This document shows positions 48,431-59,210 of a DNA stretch of 64,000 bases, piece after piece (the first letter of the stretch is position 1; each line of letters starts with the position of its first letter). Where the stretch lies: assembly GCA_017591395.1 (NCBI GenBank), contig WEDG01002508.1, positions 186,001-250,000 on the forward strand. Reading direction: 5' to 3'. The stretch comes from Schistocephalus solidus. Taxonomy: Eukaryota; Platyhelminthes; Cestoda; Diphyllobothriidea; Diphyllobothriidae. The position numbers and the translations under genes were made by a program. Below the pieces are notes generated by a model. The model saw only the letters and a list, made by a program, of their open reading frames with translations, did no database searches and was not told the origin of the DNA.

Positions 48431-50711
48431 GTAAGACTATAGTCTCTCCTTTAAGGGGTTTAATTTTAAAATCATTCAAGGTCCGGCGTAAACACATATG
48501 TAAGTTGCGAACATTCCCATAAAAAGATTCAAAAGACGACTTGCCGTGCATTCGCGCTGCTTTCGATAACTCCTCTTCAGGACAGTTATAGGGAAACGTT
48601 AATACGCAGTAGACATTTAAAACATGAAATCGATAATGTTCATCCGTTTGTGTGGGTTATCTGAAAGGTGTGTATAGAGGAAATATGATAAGAAACAGTG
48701 TGATAGGCCGCAGTGGGTTTTTGGTAGAGCCGTTCTAGGAAAAGGGAGAGGACAGAGGTGGCGCGGGGGAACGCATGCAGTTAAGCGGCCGCTGGTCAAG
48801 CTAAGCGTGGAGCTTGTACGAGGTTCGTTTTTGCGCAAAAGACCGGCTTCTTCAACCTAATGGCAGTCGCTTCTGCTGCTGCTAGCAGACGTTGACCCAG
48901 GGGCTTGGGGTAGTTTGGTGGGACCTTATATATTTCACGGACAGCTTCGATGGGGTCCACACTATGCCCAGTGTCAACAAGATGTGCAAGGATGGCACTT
49001 TTTATGCTCGTAACTTCCCCTTTGCTCAGCCATGCTGGGAGGTGTTATCTTACTCTTTTGGATAGGCCCCGTTTCATGCGACAACTATAACCTGCTCCAC
49101 GGGAGCAAGTAAATGATTAAATACACATGGAGGTTGTCTGAGCCGGCAACCTATCCTTACCTTCACCTCGTAAAAGAGGATTGGTTGAGAACACTATCTG
49201 AAGTTTTGCTGCTCGGAATGTTTGTGTAACGGCTTGGTTTGGGCGTCTTTTCAGGAGTTCACTAGCCGCATCCCCTTGAAAGGGCACTTTAAGGAATAGA
49301 GTTTCCTTTTCCACAGTAACCTTGGCAGGTTTTACCGGTCTTGCAACAAGATGCTTTGTAATAAACTGATCAGGGTCTCCGTTCTCGTGAAGTAGGTTCT
49401 GGATCTTCCCAAGCTCCTCCTTGATACTATCTGCAGATAAAAGTTTTCTAGCCCGTTGCAATTATCACAGAAGAAACAAATGTAGACGAACTCTTAAACA
49501 CTGCAAACAAGGTCATCCGTCAATCAAATTCACGGTGGAGATTGAAAGGGCAGGTTCACTACCTTTCTCAGACGTCCTTCTAAGCAGGCGGTAGCATCCG
49601 AAGTTGTGGTTATCGAAAGAAACCTGGTCTGGGCAATGTGCAAACTTTTGCAGTTTCGTACCTCTCCAACAGAAACGCAATCTAGTTCATTGCTTAGCGC
49701 AACGGGCTAGAAAACTTTTATCGGCAGATAGTATCAAGGAGGAGCTTGGGAAGATCCAGAACCTAATTCACGAGAACGGATACCCTGATCAGTTTATTAC
49801 AAAGCATCTTGTTGCAAGACCGTTGAAGCCTGCCAAGGTTACTGTGGAAAAGAAAATTCTATTCATCAAATGGCCCTTTCAAGGGGATGCGACTAGTGAA
49901 CTTCTGAAAAGACGCCCAAACCAAGCTGTTACACATACGTTCCCAACAGCGAAACTTCAGATAGTGTTCTCAACCAATCCTCTTTTACGAGGTGAAGGTA
50001 AGGATAGCTTGCCGGCTCAGACAACCTCCATGTGCATTTAATCATTTACTTGCTCCTGTGGAGCAGGTTATAGTTGTCGCATGAGTCGGGGCCTATCCAA
50101 AAGAGTAAGATAACACCTCCCAGCATGGCTGAGCAAAGTGGAATTCACGAGCATAAAAAGTGCCATCCTAGCACATCTTGTTGACACTGGGCAGTAGTTG
50201 GACCCCAGCGAAGCTGTCTATGTAATTTATAAGGTCCCACCAAACTGCCCCAAGCCCCTGGGTCAACGTCTACTAGCAGCACCAGAAGTGACTGCCAGTA
50301 GGTTGAAGAAGCCGGTCTTGTGCGTAGAAACGAACCTTGGACAAGTTCCGCTTGACCAGCGGCCACTTAACTGCATGCGTTTCCCCGCGCCACCTCTGTC
50401 CTCTCCCTTCTCCTAGAATGGCTCTACCAAACAACCACTGCCACCTGTCACACTATTTATCATCCTTCGTCTATGCACACCTCACAGATAACCCCCACAA
50501 ATGGACCAACATTATCGATTTCATGTTTTAACTTTCTACTGCGTTCCAACGTTTCCCTATAACTGTACTGGTCTGAAAAGAGGTTTTCGAAAGCAGCGCG
50601 TATGCTCGCCATGTCATATTTTGAACATATACAAGTGTTTCTATCATATATTTAATAGACATTCAATAGAAACCTAAGTTTAGCACCATCAGAAGAATTT
50701 TTCCTTTTTAG
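48431..50711 (+). other. 2.28-kb intron consisting almost wholly of one PLE
   Basis: Donor GTAAGACT at 48431, acceptor TTTCCTTTTTAG ending at 50711. About 70 bases at the left and 70 at the right remain outside the transposon (48500-50640), so the ancestral intron was probably of the order of 100-150 bases. Confidence 0.7.
48500..50640 (+). mobile_element. Penelope-like element with long inverted 5' copy
   Basis: The main copy is on the plus strand, 49458-50640. It holds the last part of the RT (ETNVDELLNTANKV), the linker frame at 49604-50041 (KRNLVHCLAQRARKLLSADS, HENGYPDQFITKHLVARP), and a broken GIY-YIG region (TYSCSCGAGYS, then DPSEAVYVIYKVPPN). The minus-strand segment 48500-49457 repeats it from RARKLLSADS to the 3' end, about 950 bases inverted and head to head. 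Breaks and stops occur in both arms. GIY-YIG PLEs move by target-primed reverse transcription and often carry such inverted ends. Confidence 0.8.
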
Positions 50712-50976
50712 GTGCTGGATTCCTCCTCCGTCCTAGTAGGAGCTGATTATACTTGCAAACTCGAGATTGCCTTCTGGCGAAACTGCCTTCGACAAAAGAC
50801 GCGAAATTCAGATGGCCGAGCATCCTTCTATGTCAACAACCTGGGCAGTTTAAATAGTGATTTGGTCGGCTGTTTAGAAAGTCGATGGCCACGACGAGTT
50901 AGAGTCCCTACAAAATGCGGCCACTTCCCAGCGAACTGCAAAGATCTCTGTAACCCCATTTCTTACAGGCGCCGTG
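50712..50976 (+). CDS. Kinase-like gene, exon with degenerate catalytic loop and DFG position
   Basis: Acceptor TTCCTTTTTAG ends at 50711; a GTGAGT donor at 50977 gives a phase-1 end. It starts in phase 0, as required by the 48290 exon. VLDSSSVLVGADYTCKLEIAFW aligns with the catalytic loop to DFG of a tyrosine kinase (VHRDLAARN-VLVG...CKI.DFG). Joined to the previous PEL it gives ELV for HRD, Ser for the catalytic Asn and AFW for DFG. About 65 further residues (SLNSDLVGCLESRWPRRVR and so on) are not clearly kinase-like. The next exon I can find starts in phase 0, so either the true donor differs or a small exon is missing. The open frame itself runs to a stop at 50991-50993. Confidence 0.72.
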
Positions 50977-51678
50977 GTGAGTTAGTTATCTAACGGTTAA
51001 AGGTAAAGTTATGCGTTGTTGATCCCCAATTTAGTCTTTTTTTTATACACCGGAAGTGACTGCTTATAGACTGCAGGCAGAACATTTTAGGTTTGCACTG
51101 CAGGAACCGTTTTGGGTACTACCAGGTTCACAGGTCGATATTAAACCGAACCGAACGGTTAGAACCTACTCAAGGTTAAGCATGGCAACTAATATTTAAT
51201 AAATATAAATTGTTTCAAATAGGGACAGCCTCACCAGAATAGCGATTTCGGCCTTCCCTGCCGTCATCACTCAGCCATGTTCCTACGTACCGAGTGATTT
51301 TGTACACAATTTTACTGTGTGAAGGTCATCTACGTTTACAGCCAATACGGATTATGAATTAACTCAAATATATGCAGGCTTTTCGGATTTAATTTTATAG
51401 GCTAAGATCTAGCGCTGAAGTTATGACTCGGAGCTCTCAATGTTTCCGCTGATTTTATCCCACTGGCACCACTGAGTAAGTTCAGGCAGATGTTCTTGCC
51501 TTCCATTTTCTCGCATCTTGAGTGGGACCTTCTTATTTTAATCTAAATTGCTTATCTAGCATTCCCGGCAGAATAGGGAAACAGGAAGGCCACAATCACA
51601 ACGTAATACAGATGGCCTTGCGCTTAATTCCAGGAAGACTAATTAGTCCTGCGTCCTAACCCTGGCAGTAACCCTACC

Positions 51679-51805
51679 CCAGAAGGCAATCTCGAGTTTG
51701 CAGGTATAATCAGCTCCTTCTAGGACGGAGGAGGAATCCAGCACCTAAAAAGGAAGCATTCTTCAGATGGTGTTAAACTTCAGTTACTAATGAATGTCTA
51801 CCTAA
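51679..51805 (-). repeat. Inverted partial duplicate of the 50712 exon and its acceptor
   Basis: The minus strand reads an intron tail (GAAGTTTAACACCATCTGAAGAATG), CTTCCTTTTTAG, then GTGCTGGATTCCTCCTCCGT and on to ATTGCCTTCTGG. These are the first 66 bases of the 50712 exon, with a few changes (Val to Glu in VLVG). Similarity covers about 60 bases of intron plus those 66 coding bases, then stops. It cannot serve the plus-strand gene in this orientation. Confidence 0.8.
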
Positions 51806-54090
51806 TATATGCTAGTAACACTTAAATATGTCGCAACGCAAACACTAACCTACCCTAAGGTCTAACCCTGACTTCCATGGACTTATGCGCAAATACAAGG
51901 GCGTTTACTGTTCTCGTGAACTGTCAGAGAAGGACATATATTATAGCAAAGGCTATCAGACAATCCAATTTAATAGATAGAAATCAGGATGAATCTTAGT
52001 TTGCCATGAAGACGCGTGAATCAATGGAAGCCTTTGATAAAGGCGTTAAAGAATCTCGCTGGAAGTACAGGCTTTCGACCGACACTCTGTGGAAGTGGCT
52101 TACCAATCTTTGCGGGTGGTAGCAAACAGGGAATCGAATAGTTACTAAATCGTCCCTAACTAGCATTCGGTATTTGTATACTACTGACTGCCTATTGGCA
52201 GCTTGTGTAGTTTAAGTTGTAATTCTACTGTAGCTGGTGGATTCCAATGCAAATATTCATATCAACGTTCGCAGTGAGCCAAAAAGCTAAGGCTTTAGTT
52301 GGAATTCATGCATTACGTTCCGAGTAAATTTAAATGGGCGACAGGGAAGCTGGAGAACACTGGACGCCCGTTGCTGAGTCGAACCCCTCAAAGGTGCATC
52401 ATACAACGGCAGCAGATCGGTGTCTTGGCTTTTAATTAGTTCTTTTGTTGTCGCTACGGGAACCTTTCAGAATTTGTAATCAATATTTTCAACAGCAAAT
52501 GCCTCGCGTGCCCCGGCCCACAGAAAAATTTAAACTAAAAAAGAAATACAGTATCGAGAATTTTACCCTTTTATCAAGGTTACAAGTTAAACTTCGGGTT
52601 TCGTAGTTTTAAATCTTCAGCAAGGCAACGGTTGTGGGTTAAGGAATTGCCAACATCCGACGTTCGATGAGGCACATGAAAAAATAACCCCGGTTGGAGT
52701 CGAAAGACTGCAGCATATGTGAGCCTCAACTTGAATTTTTTCTACTCAAACTCCCATGCCTGTAAGATTTGGTTTTTCAATTGTATTGACCAGAAGTAGA
52801 TACTTCGCATAGTAAGTAAAGGAGAGTATAGAGGTGACATAGCTTTATATCACCGATTTCTATTTTAGAGCAGGTCAAATAAATACAAAGTAGGCTAAGA
52901 TATCCAGAATTAGGAGAACAAAGTTTTTTGATATTTTGCTCCAGGTTAAATAATCTGTGTAGGTTAGAGTTGAGGGTGCAAAAATATTGGCAATATCGCA
53001 ATATTAGACCAAAATCAGGGAACAAAGAATAGATTAGCGAGTAATTATGGGGCTGGTGGTAATAGGCTTTTATTGATCGGGCTAAATTAATAAAAGGAGA
53101 GCGTCAAACTCCTTCGTTAGCGTTAGCATTCGTCGGCGGGTTAGTAGGGTCAAACAGTAGTTTGTTGCCCCGACACTTCTGTGGCTTGCGTGATCTGGTG
53201 GCTTGGCGGTACGCCGACCACTATGCGCGAGGTTATTTTAAGCTGACCTGACGCACTTTCTCCCTGGCCCTCTACGGGAGCAAGAATGAAGCCCACTCTG
53301 TGCGATCGTTCATTTCCACAGTAAAACTGATGCGTTTTTAAACTAATGCTGCGTCCTTATAGTTGCCGCCTGGAAAGTTGCAATTTAACGAGATAATTCA
53401 GTCCTCTGACGGCAAATGAAATATATTGCCTAACCCACTAACACGACAACGAATGTCATCTATTATACGCTGGCGTTTCCTGTGTTCCCTGAATCGGGTC
53501 GTATATTGTAATCTTGTGAAAATATTTACAAACAGTGGGTTCATTCGGTAAAATATATAAAAATATGATATAAGGAGGTCAGGCGAATTTCTTCTAATAG
53601 CAGAAAAGAAAAGAAATCACATGTAGGAGGAGTCATTCTCATCGCATTTTGTTTTATTTCCCCACATTTGTGTCTTCTACAGCGGGATAACAGATAACGA
53701 AATTATACGAAATTTAAAGAAACGGGAGATGAACGGCGAAGGTGGAGCATAACGTGGACATTAGCTGAAAGTATCGGTTGTTAAAAGAAAAGAAGAGATT
53801 TCAAAATGGATCAATAAATATGATAAAAAGGACATTGCATAATGAGAGGATTGAAAAGGGTAGACAGAGGTGATCAAAAGTCTTGCAAAATACGGCCTTC
53901 CATCATAGGTAAAGAACAGTATCGCGTTTGTCGAAAGACAAAGCAAATGTTACCGATAAAGCGGAGGCGAGATTGAAACACCTGTCATTACATTATATTT
54001 ATGATTTAATTTAGCAAGCCGCACTACTGGCTAAACAAGCTACCAGAAACACAGACTTGCACGTTGACCCTGCTTCAACAGCTCACAGAA
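51806..54090. other. Intron region without recognised genes
   Basis: No domain is seen in the small frames here. A diverged fragment of the hammerhead-like repeat is at 52360-52450. The remainder is AT-rich and unassigned. Confidence 0.35.
52360..52450 (+). repeat. Diverged copy of the hammerhead-like dispersed repeat
   Basis: CTGAGTCGAACCCCTC (52374-52389), ACGGCAGCAGATCGG and GTGTCTTGGCTTTTAATTAG follow the order of the 28.6-29.2 kb copies (CCGAACCCCTCG, CAGCAGCAG, ATCGGCG, GTGTCTGGGCTTTTAGCTAG). The GAAACAC core half is lost, so it could not cleave. Confidence 0.5.
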
Positions 54091-54099
54091 AAAAATATA

Positions 54100-54476
54100 A
54101 TTGACAAGTCGGACGCACGATTACACTGAAGTTCACCAGAGTCTGCCTTTGTGTGAGTTGCTAGGTGGGGCACTACTAAGGCCAACTCAGTTGCCACTTC
54201 CGAATACCTACCACCTGCTACCTCCAACAAAAAAACCGCCCCCGGTACCAGTGATGGAGGCGCGTACTAACCCGTCCTCATTCCAATCACACATTCACCT
54301 CACACATCGGCCTGGTCGGTCACTTGTGAATCCATCTTACAGAGACCGGTAAACCAGTGCCAGAAGCACCAACATACGTCCGCCGTACTTTAATCAACTG
54401 TCCACACTGCCCACGCATATTCACACACCCCATGGGCCCATTAGGTCACATGCGTCTCTATGAAACTCTGCGGTAG
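54100..54476 (+). pseudogene. Zinc-finger tail of the non-LTR retrotransposon, third copy
   Basis: In the frame ending at TAG 54474-54476 the sequence reads SHIGLVGHL, a stop, IHLTETGKPVPEAPTYV, then INCPHCPRIFTHPMGPLGHM and RLYETLR. This gives one partial and one complete C2H2 finger (C-x2-C-x12-H-x3), with Tyr where the last His is expected. A proline-rich run (54180-54260) precedes it, as in the linkers between finger groups. It is dead. Confidence 0.65.
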
Positions 54477-55400
54477 AACATCGCCAGCTATACATCTTTC
54501 CCCATCAGCCTCTGCACCTCACACACTACAAAACCATGCTCTCAGTCTGCATAGCTGCTTGAGAAATAAGCATGATCCTCGGCTCCTTCTCCATGTGGCT
54601 CCTCGGCCGCATGTGTGATCTGAGCTTGAGAATAGCACGGGGCGATCACTGCCATGGCTTGGAAGGTTACTTATTGACAATAACACCCAGACCTCACAAT
54701 TAGTCCAATGTGTGTTGTTTGGAGTGGCTGACTGGTGGTCTGAGATCCAGGCTGAGATGTATCCTTCTTAACGTGACCTCTGGCTATCTCACACATGTGA
54801 TATGTGAGCCGTTCAACCCCCTGTTGTGTGAAATCCTAGTGCTTGTGTTTTGGGGGCCAGTTCATGTACGTAGTACACGTAGACGAGGTCACCAGCAGCT
54901 GTGCCCACTTCCGCATCAGACAACTGACCGGCTCAGACGGTGATCTGATTTTGGTGGTAGGGGGAGAGTGAGGTCGAAGGCTCAGCGCTTTTTCGTCCCT
55001 ATAAACAATCGGACGCGCTCGAAACTATCACGTTGCGCTTAGAGCCGTGGCTTGGAACGTTGTCAACTGATGGGATAATTTGCACCGCGTGGTCACCCCG
55101 GTGTGGGTTTTTGTGTGGAGTGGCTGACTGGCGGACTGAGTGTCAGGCTATTATAATGGCTCATTCTTAATGTGGTCTTTATGGTACTAGACTCCATGAG
55201 ATCCGAGCCAGGTTGCACGCTCGGGGGCGGCTCCGGCAGCCTCCCCCACCTCCGGTCTCCTTGGCTATGGCCTGTCACCGAGCTCAGGTGGGGAAGGATG
55301 AGAGTCTGCGGTAGCTGCATCGCAAGTCACCGTCCCTGTACCACCATGTTGTTGGACATCGTCAGACTACGACGGTCGAACTGTCATTTGGGAAAGTGAT
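54477..55400 (+). repeat. 3' untranslated region of the same retrotransposon copy
   Basis: Both modules follow in the order seen at 1.9-2.76 kb: GGAGTGGCTGACTGGTGGTC, CTCACACATGTGATATGTGAG and ACAACTGACCGGCTCAGACG in the first, GGAGTGGCTGACTGGCGGAC, GGCTCCGGCAGCCTCCCCCA and GTCACCGTCCCTGTACCACC in the second. Frames on both strands at 55093-55399 are its shadows. Confidence 0.65.
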
Positions 55401-55499
55401 AAAGATCCTTATGATGGAAGTGAGTTGATCAAACTGGTAACGGGAGCCGCTCGTCCCTACAAACAGTTGTAGATTTACTTTAATATAGGCCAAACCAAA

Positions 55500-55700
55500 C
55501 ACCTGGAACCTCTAAAGGGGACTTAAGTGTCAATTTCTGGCCTTTTAACCGTTATCAGCCAGCCATGCTCGACCCCGTGTATGGAACATCTGAGAGCCTA
55601 TATCGGAATCTTAGGTTATCGAATGGAACGCTCTGCTAATTGAGCTACGGATGTTATGTTCTACTGTCAGTTGTGATCAGGAATATTAACTCTAACCGGA
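55500..55700 (-). repeat. tRNA-derived SINE-like copy
   Basis: The plus strand has GTCAATTTCTGGCCTTTTAACC and ATCAGCCAGCCATGCTCGAC. The minus strand then gives a good box A (CCGTAGCTCAATTAGCAGAGCG, near 55632-55653) and, toward the end, GTCAGTTGTGATCAGGAATATT. It is the same family as 62697-62895. Confidence 0.55.
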
Positions 55701-55905
55701 TTTGAACAATACCGACAAAGACAATGGAAAGCCTGGAATGGCTATTTCTGGCCCATTAGATATCATTGGCCACTCGAGGCTGTGAAATACCCAAGGCTCA
55801 AACACGTGACCTGTTGATTAGTAGTCCAACAACCTAACCATTGAACCATGAGTTAATTTTCTTACCTGTTTCGATCGGGAATATCGACATTCGTTGATAA
55901 ACGCT
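55701..55905 (-). repeat. tRNA-derived SINE-like copy
   Basis: It starts ACCGACAAAGACAATGGAAAG and ATGGCTATTTCTGGCCCATT, then has GGCTCAAACACGTGACC as an inverted box-B remnant and AACCATTGAACCATGAG as a box-A remnant, and ends TTTCGATCGGGAATATCGAC. It lies tandem with the preceding copy. Confidence 0.5.
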
Positions 55906-56164
55906 GGCCGATCGTGAGCTACCCATAATACTAACAGCTGTTTTGTTGTTTTTGGAACTCAAAATAGAACGGGATGAGTGAATTCCGTTAGTGATCGGTG
56001 AACTTCCATCAACACCTAGTAACTCTGTTGCAAGGGCGTTCACGGGTCAGATCAGGGAACTCCCTCAAGCCCCAACCCACAAAGAGCCAAAAGAATTCCG
56101 TACTACGATCAGTGAACGCGCTCCCAACATAATTAATATTCTCGATCGTAGACTACAGGACAAC

Positions 56165-56290
56165 GAGTCCGTGGCTTAAGTGGTATAGCTTTCAAAGAAT
56201 CCAGACTTCGCGTCCCAGATGCTCCATATCTAGGGCTAAGTATGGCTGGCTGATGAAGGTTATGTTGTTCCACTTCATCTTGTATTATTC
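56165..56290 (+). repeat. tRNA-derived SINE-like copy, plus orientation
   Basis: TCCGTGGCTTAAGTGGTATAGC is a tRNA D-arm-like head; TTCGCGTCCCAG is a weak box B; AAGTATGGCTGGCTGATGA is the reverse complement of the family body (TCATCAGCCAGCCATAC). It lies inverted to the two copies just upstream. Confidence 0.45.
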
Positions 56291-56661
56291 GGTAAACACA
56301 TTCTGCCTATAAGGATACTTGTTTGCCAAGTCTTATTCGAAACCTTAGCAACAGGATGGTATCAAAAGTTATTTCTAGCGAAATCTAGACAAAAAATAAT
56401 AATAGTTCGAGGATCATGTAAACCTCCAGATATTGGAGATGACTGAGAAGTGCTCTTGCCTGCAAATATCTGCAAAATTCTCCAGTTTGCGTTCAGCATC
56501 TCCAGTGACCAGCTGTTTCTTCCTTATAATACCGGCTTCACCAGCTCAACACCCACGCATTTGTTTAGGAAAAGTAAAGCACCTTTCTGACAAGGTCATT
56601 CAAAACGTTCCAAAAGTGGAGTTATTATTCTGCCTTTTCTCCGTCTTGATAGGTTTCGCAG

Positions 56662-57440
56662 CCAACGTTTTCCCACCTGACATCTCTCGAGAACTGCCCT
56701 GTCCGCAAATGCGACAGTAGCACCGACAATCCGCTTAGTCTCTTCAAACGACTTGCCAAGTCAGTCCTGAGCAGATCACCGCCAGAAGCCTTCACCGAGT
56801 ACCAGAATGAACCAAGTCACGCCTGGTGCTATGGTTGCATTCAACTGGAGGTCCTGCTGGCTGGAGTTCTCTACCAGCAGCGTGTGCTGCGGGCCTCTTT
56901 CGCGACTGACTTCGCTGCCCTGAGCAGAGGCCCGGTCTCCCCACCAGCAGCTACCGCTGCCCCTCCTCCACCTCCACCTCCTCCTCCGCCCCCACCCCCT
57001 ACCGGCAGCCCCAACCACTTCTCCGACTGACGCAGGATTTCCCGACAAAAACGAGGCAGACCCGGCCGCCAGCACGTGCTCGCGATGACCTGTTGGTCTG
57101 GCAGCAGTACCAACGGATCGCTTGCAAACTGGACACCGTAGAACAGGGTGGGCAACCGCAGCATTTGACAGAACTGAGGGAAATGCTGGTGGTGTTTGTG
57201 TGTGACTGGTTTGCCAACGATTTCCTCTACTACCTCCTGCGCGGCTGCCTTCGAGAGAACCCGAGCGATAGACCGGCCTTGGCGGAGATCTTGCGTCACT
57301 TGGCCAAGTACGCAGCGGAGAATACGACTATCTGCCGGCAGCCAAGTTATAGGATAAAGAGTAGCCGCAGTGGTGTTTTGGAACAGAAACATATACCTCA
57401 GGAAACAACTAATTTAGCTCCGTATGTCAATTTGCTATAA
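56662..57440 (+). CDS. Kinase-like gene, last exon(s): APE segment to C-terminus
   Basis: A possible acceptor is TTTCGCAG ending at 56661. The first frame reads FKRLAKSVLSRSPPEAFTEY (APE-like motif) and then HAWCYGCIQLEVLLAGVLYQ, matching the DVWSFGV..WE.L..G helix with the Asp lost, then a run of 13 prolines and a stop at 57028-57030. A second frame, open from 56910, carries DDLLVWQQYQRIACKLD, LYYLLRGCLRENPSDRPALA (the C-lobe arginine motif), EILRHLAKYA and a 45-residue tail ending TAA 57438-57440. A 74-base intron at 56935-57008 (GTCTCC...CGGCAG) would join the two frames in phase; a frameshift would do so too. ATTAAA at 57477 could serve polyadenylation. The minus-strand 173-codon frame here is a shadow. 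Confidence 0.72.
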
Positions 57441-57689
57441 AAAAGCTGATATTTGCCTACAAAAACGCAAATATATGATTAAAGGTATGACGACTAATTG
57501 ATCAACCAATATATTTTCATATTTCTCAAAGAAACTGTTTGCCCTCAATATAGAGTTATAATTCGTTTCCTATCAGATGCGAATGTGCGTAAATCGTACG
57601 AAAAGGCGCGTAACGCAAAAAAAATATATATATATATTGAAATACAGGCATCCGAAAATATCCAATAGAAAAGACGAAATTCGTTGGGA

Positions 57690-59095
57690 AAATAGAAACT
57701 TTAATGCGTAAATTTTCGAGACTGGTCCCCCAGCTCGTCGTCAGACTACGGGCAGTGTACAGGAACAATTAATTAATTAACAAAGGATTCTGAGGTTGGA
57801 CGAACTCTGAACCAATACGCGTTGAGTGCCTTTTCCATCCCGTCATGATTGGTTATGCGCGTTTGAATTTTTCTTTAACGATTTTGTTTGCGGCATCCAA
57901 ATCAATATGCCGGTTGATGCGTGCCTCATCTGAGTGCATTGCTTCCAGGAATTCACGGCCTTTTCTGATTAGGCAGATGCCAACAATCCGTGTTTTCCCC
58001 CATGCAAATTTATGCCCTGTTTCCATTGTATGCATAGCCCCTTGGGATAAATGGTCTCGTCTTCTAACCGCTTACTGATGTTTGTGTAGGTGGGTTGAGA
58101 CAGATTTCCCTAGTTTGGCCACAATAAACGGCCTTACAACTGGACCATGTAATTTTGTAGACAACACCTTTTTTATCCAGGTAGCTAACCATGTCCTTAG
58201 GGTGTACAAACTGTGAGCGTAAAGTAGATGTAGGGTGGTGTGCTACTTTTATCTGGTGTTTTCTAAGCTGTCTTTCGACAAGCTCTGATACATTTTTAAT
58301 ATATGGGAGAGTTTGCCAGGTCATTGTTTTGGGTGCCTGGGTGGCCGTGTTGTTTGAAATACCTTTCTTTTTGGATTCTTGCGACTTCAGACATCGATGC
58401 GCGAAGTCAGGGTGGTATCCATTTTTAGAGAACAATTTAAAGAGGTATTGCATTTCTGCTTGATAACTTTCTTCATCAGAGCAATGTGTTTTGGCTCGAT
58501 TTAGGAGACTGTAGACAGAATTCCTTTTGTGAGAGATAGGATGATTACTCTCAAAGTGTAGGATGACCTCAGAATATGTTTCTTTGCGGTAAACTCAGAT
58601 GTGGAAAATTCCATGTTCCAGTTGTAATGCCGTTTAGTGAGGCCAAACTGGAAAATCTGTCTCAACCCACCTACACGAACATCAGTAAGCGGTTAGAAGA
58701 CGAGACCATTTTTCCCAAGTGGCTATGCATACACTGGAAACAGGACATAAATTTGCATGGGAGAAAACACGGATTGTTGGCATCTGCCCAATTTAAAAAG
58801 GCAGTGAATTCCTGGAAGCGATGCACTCAGATGAGGCATGCATCAACCGGCATATCGATTTGGATGCCGTATACAAAATCGTTAAAGAAAAATTCAAACG
58901 CGCAGAACAAATCACGACGAGGTGACAAAATGCACTCAACGCGTATTAGTTCGGATTTCGCCCAAACTCAGAATCCTTTGTTAAATACGGTTAATTAATT
59001 AATTGTTCCTGTACACTGCCAGTAGTCTGAAGATGAATTGGGGGACCAGTCTCGAAAATTTACGCATAAAAGTTTCTATATATATATATATGTTA
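57690..59095 (-). mobile_element. 5'-truncated Penelope-like element with inverted end
   Basis: The minus strand from about 58600 reads SNHPISHKRNSVYSLLNRAK and then the frame 58064-58453: LFSKNGYHPDFAHRC, TLPYIKNVSELVERQLRKHQ, VVYKITWSSCKAVYCGQTRE. The frame 57853-58035 finishes the GIY-YIG domain (MHTMETGHKFAWGKTRIVGI, AMHSDEARINRHIDLDAANK). The plus-strand segment 58610-59095 is an inverted copy of the last ~480 bases, including AATTTTCGAGACTGGTCCCC, TGTACAGGAACAATTAATTAAT and its partner. It lacks the RT core and is dead. Confidence 0.78.
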
Positions 59096-59168
59096 ATTGA
59101 AGCGAAAATGCGCGTCCCCGGGCATAAATCAGAAGAAGAGGCGATCACGGGAACAATAGGTTTAATAT

Positions 59169-59210
59169 CCTGACGTTTCAAAAATCAAACAAGATTCCAT
59201 CGTCGGAGGT
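59169..59210 (-). ncRNA. Hammerhead-like motif in the left PLE end
   Basis: Minus strand: CCT, then CCGACGA, T, GGAATC-loop-GATTTT as stem II, T, GAA, AC/GT as a two-base self-complementary stem III, C at the cleavage position, and AGG pairing with CCT as stem I. Consensus would be CUGANGA; here U4 is C, and stem II leans on G-U pairs. Hammerheads in Penelope-like ends are established for several animals. Confidence 0.45.

Noticed and set aside
56871..57392. 173-codon minus-strand frame with a glycine-rich run
   Set aside because: It is the reverse of the proline tract and of the kinase C-lobe frame. The plus-strand frame has recognisable kinase motifs and this one has none.
48290..57440. 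An intact, active kinase
   Set aside because: HRD, DFG, the beta3 lysine and the catalytic Asn cannot be placed in any exon found, and the phase between the 50712 and 56662 exons does not match, so completeness cannot be claimed.
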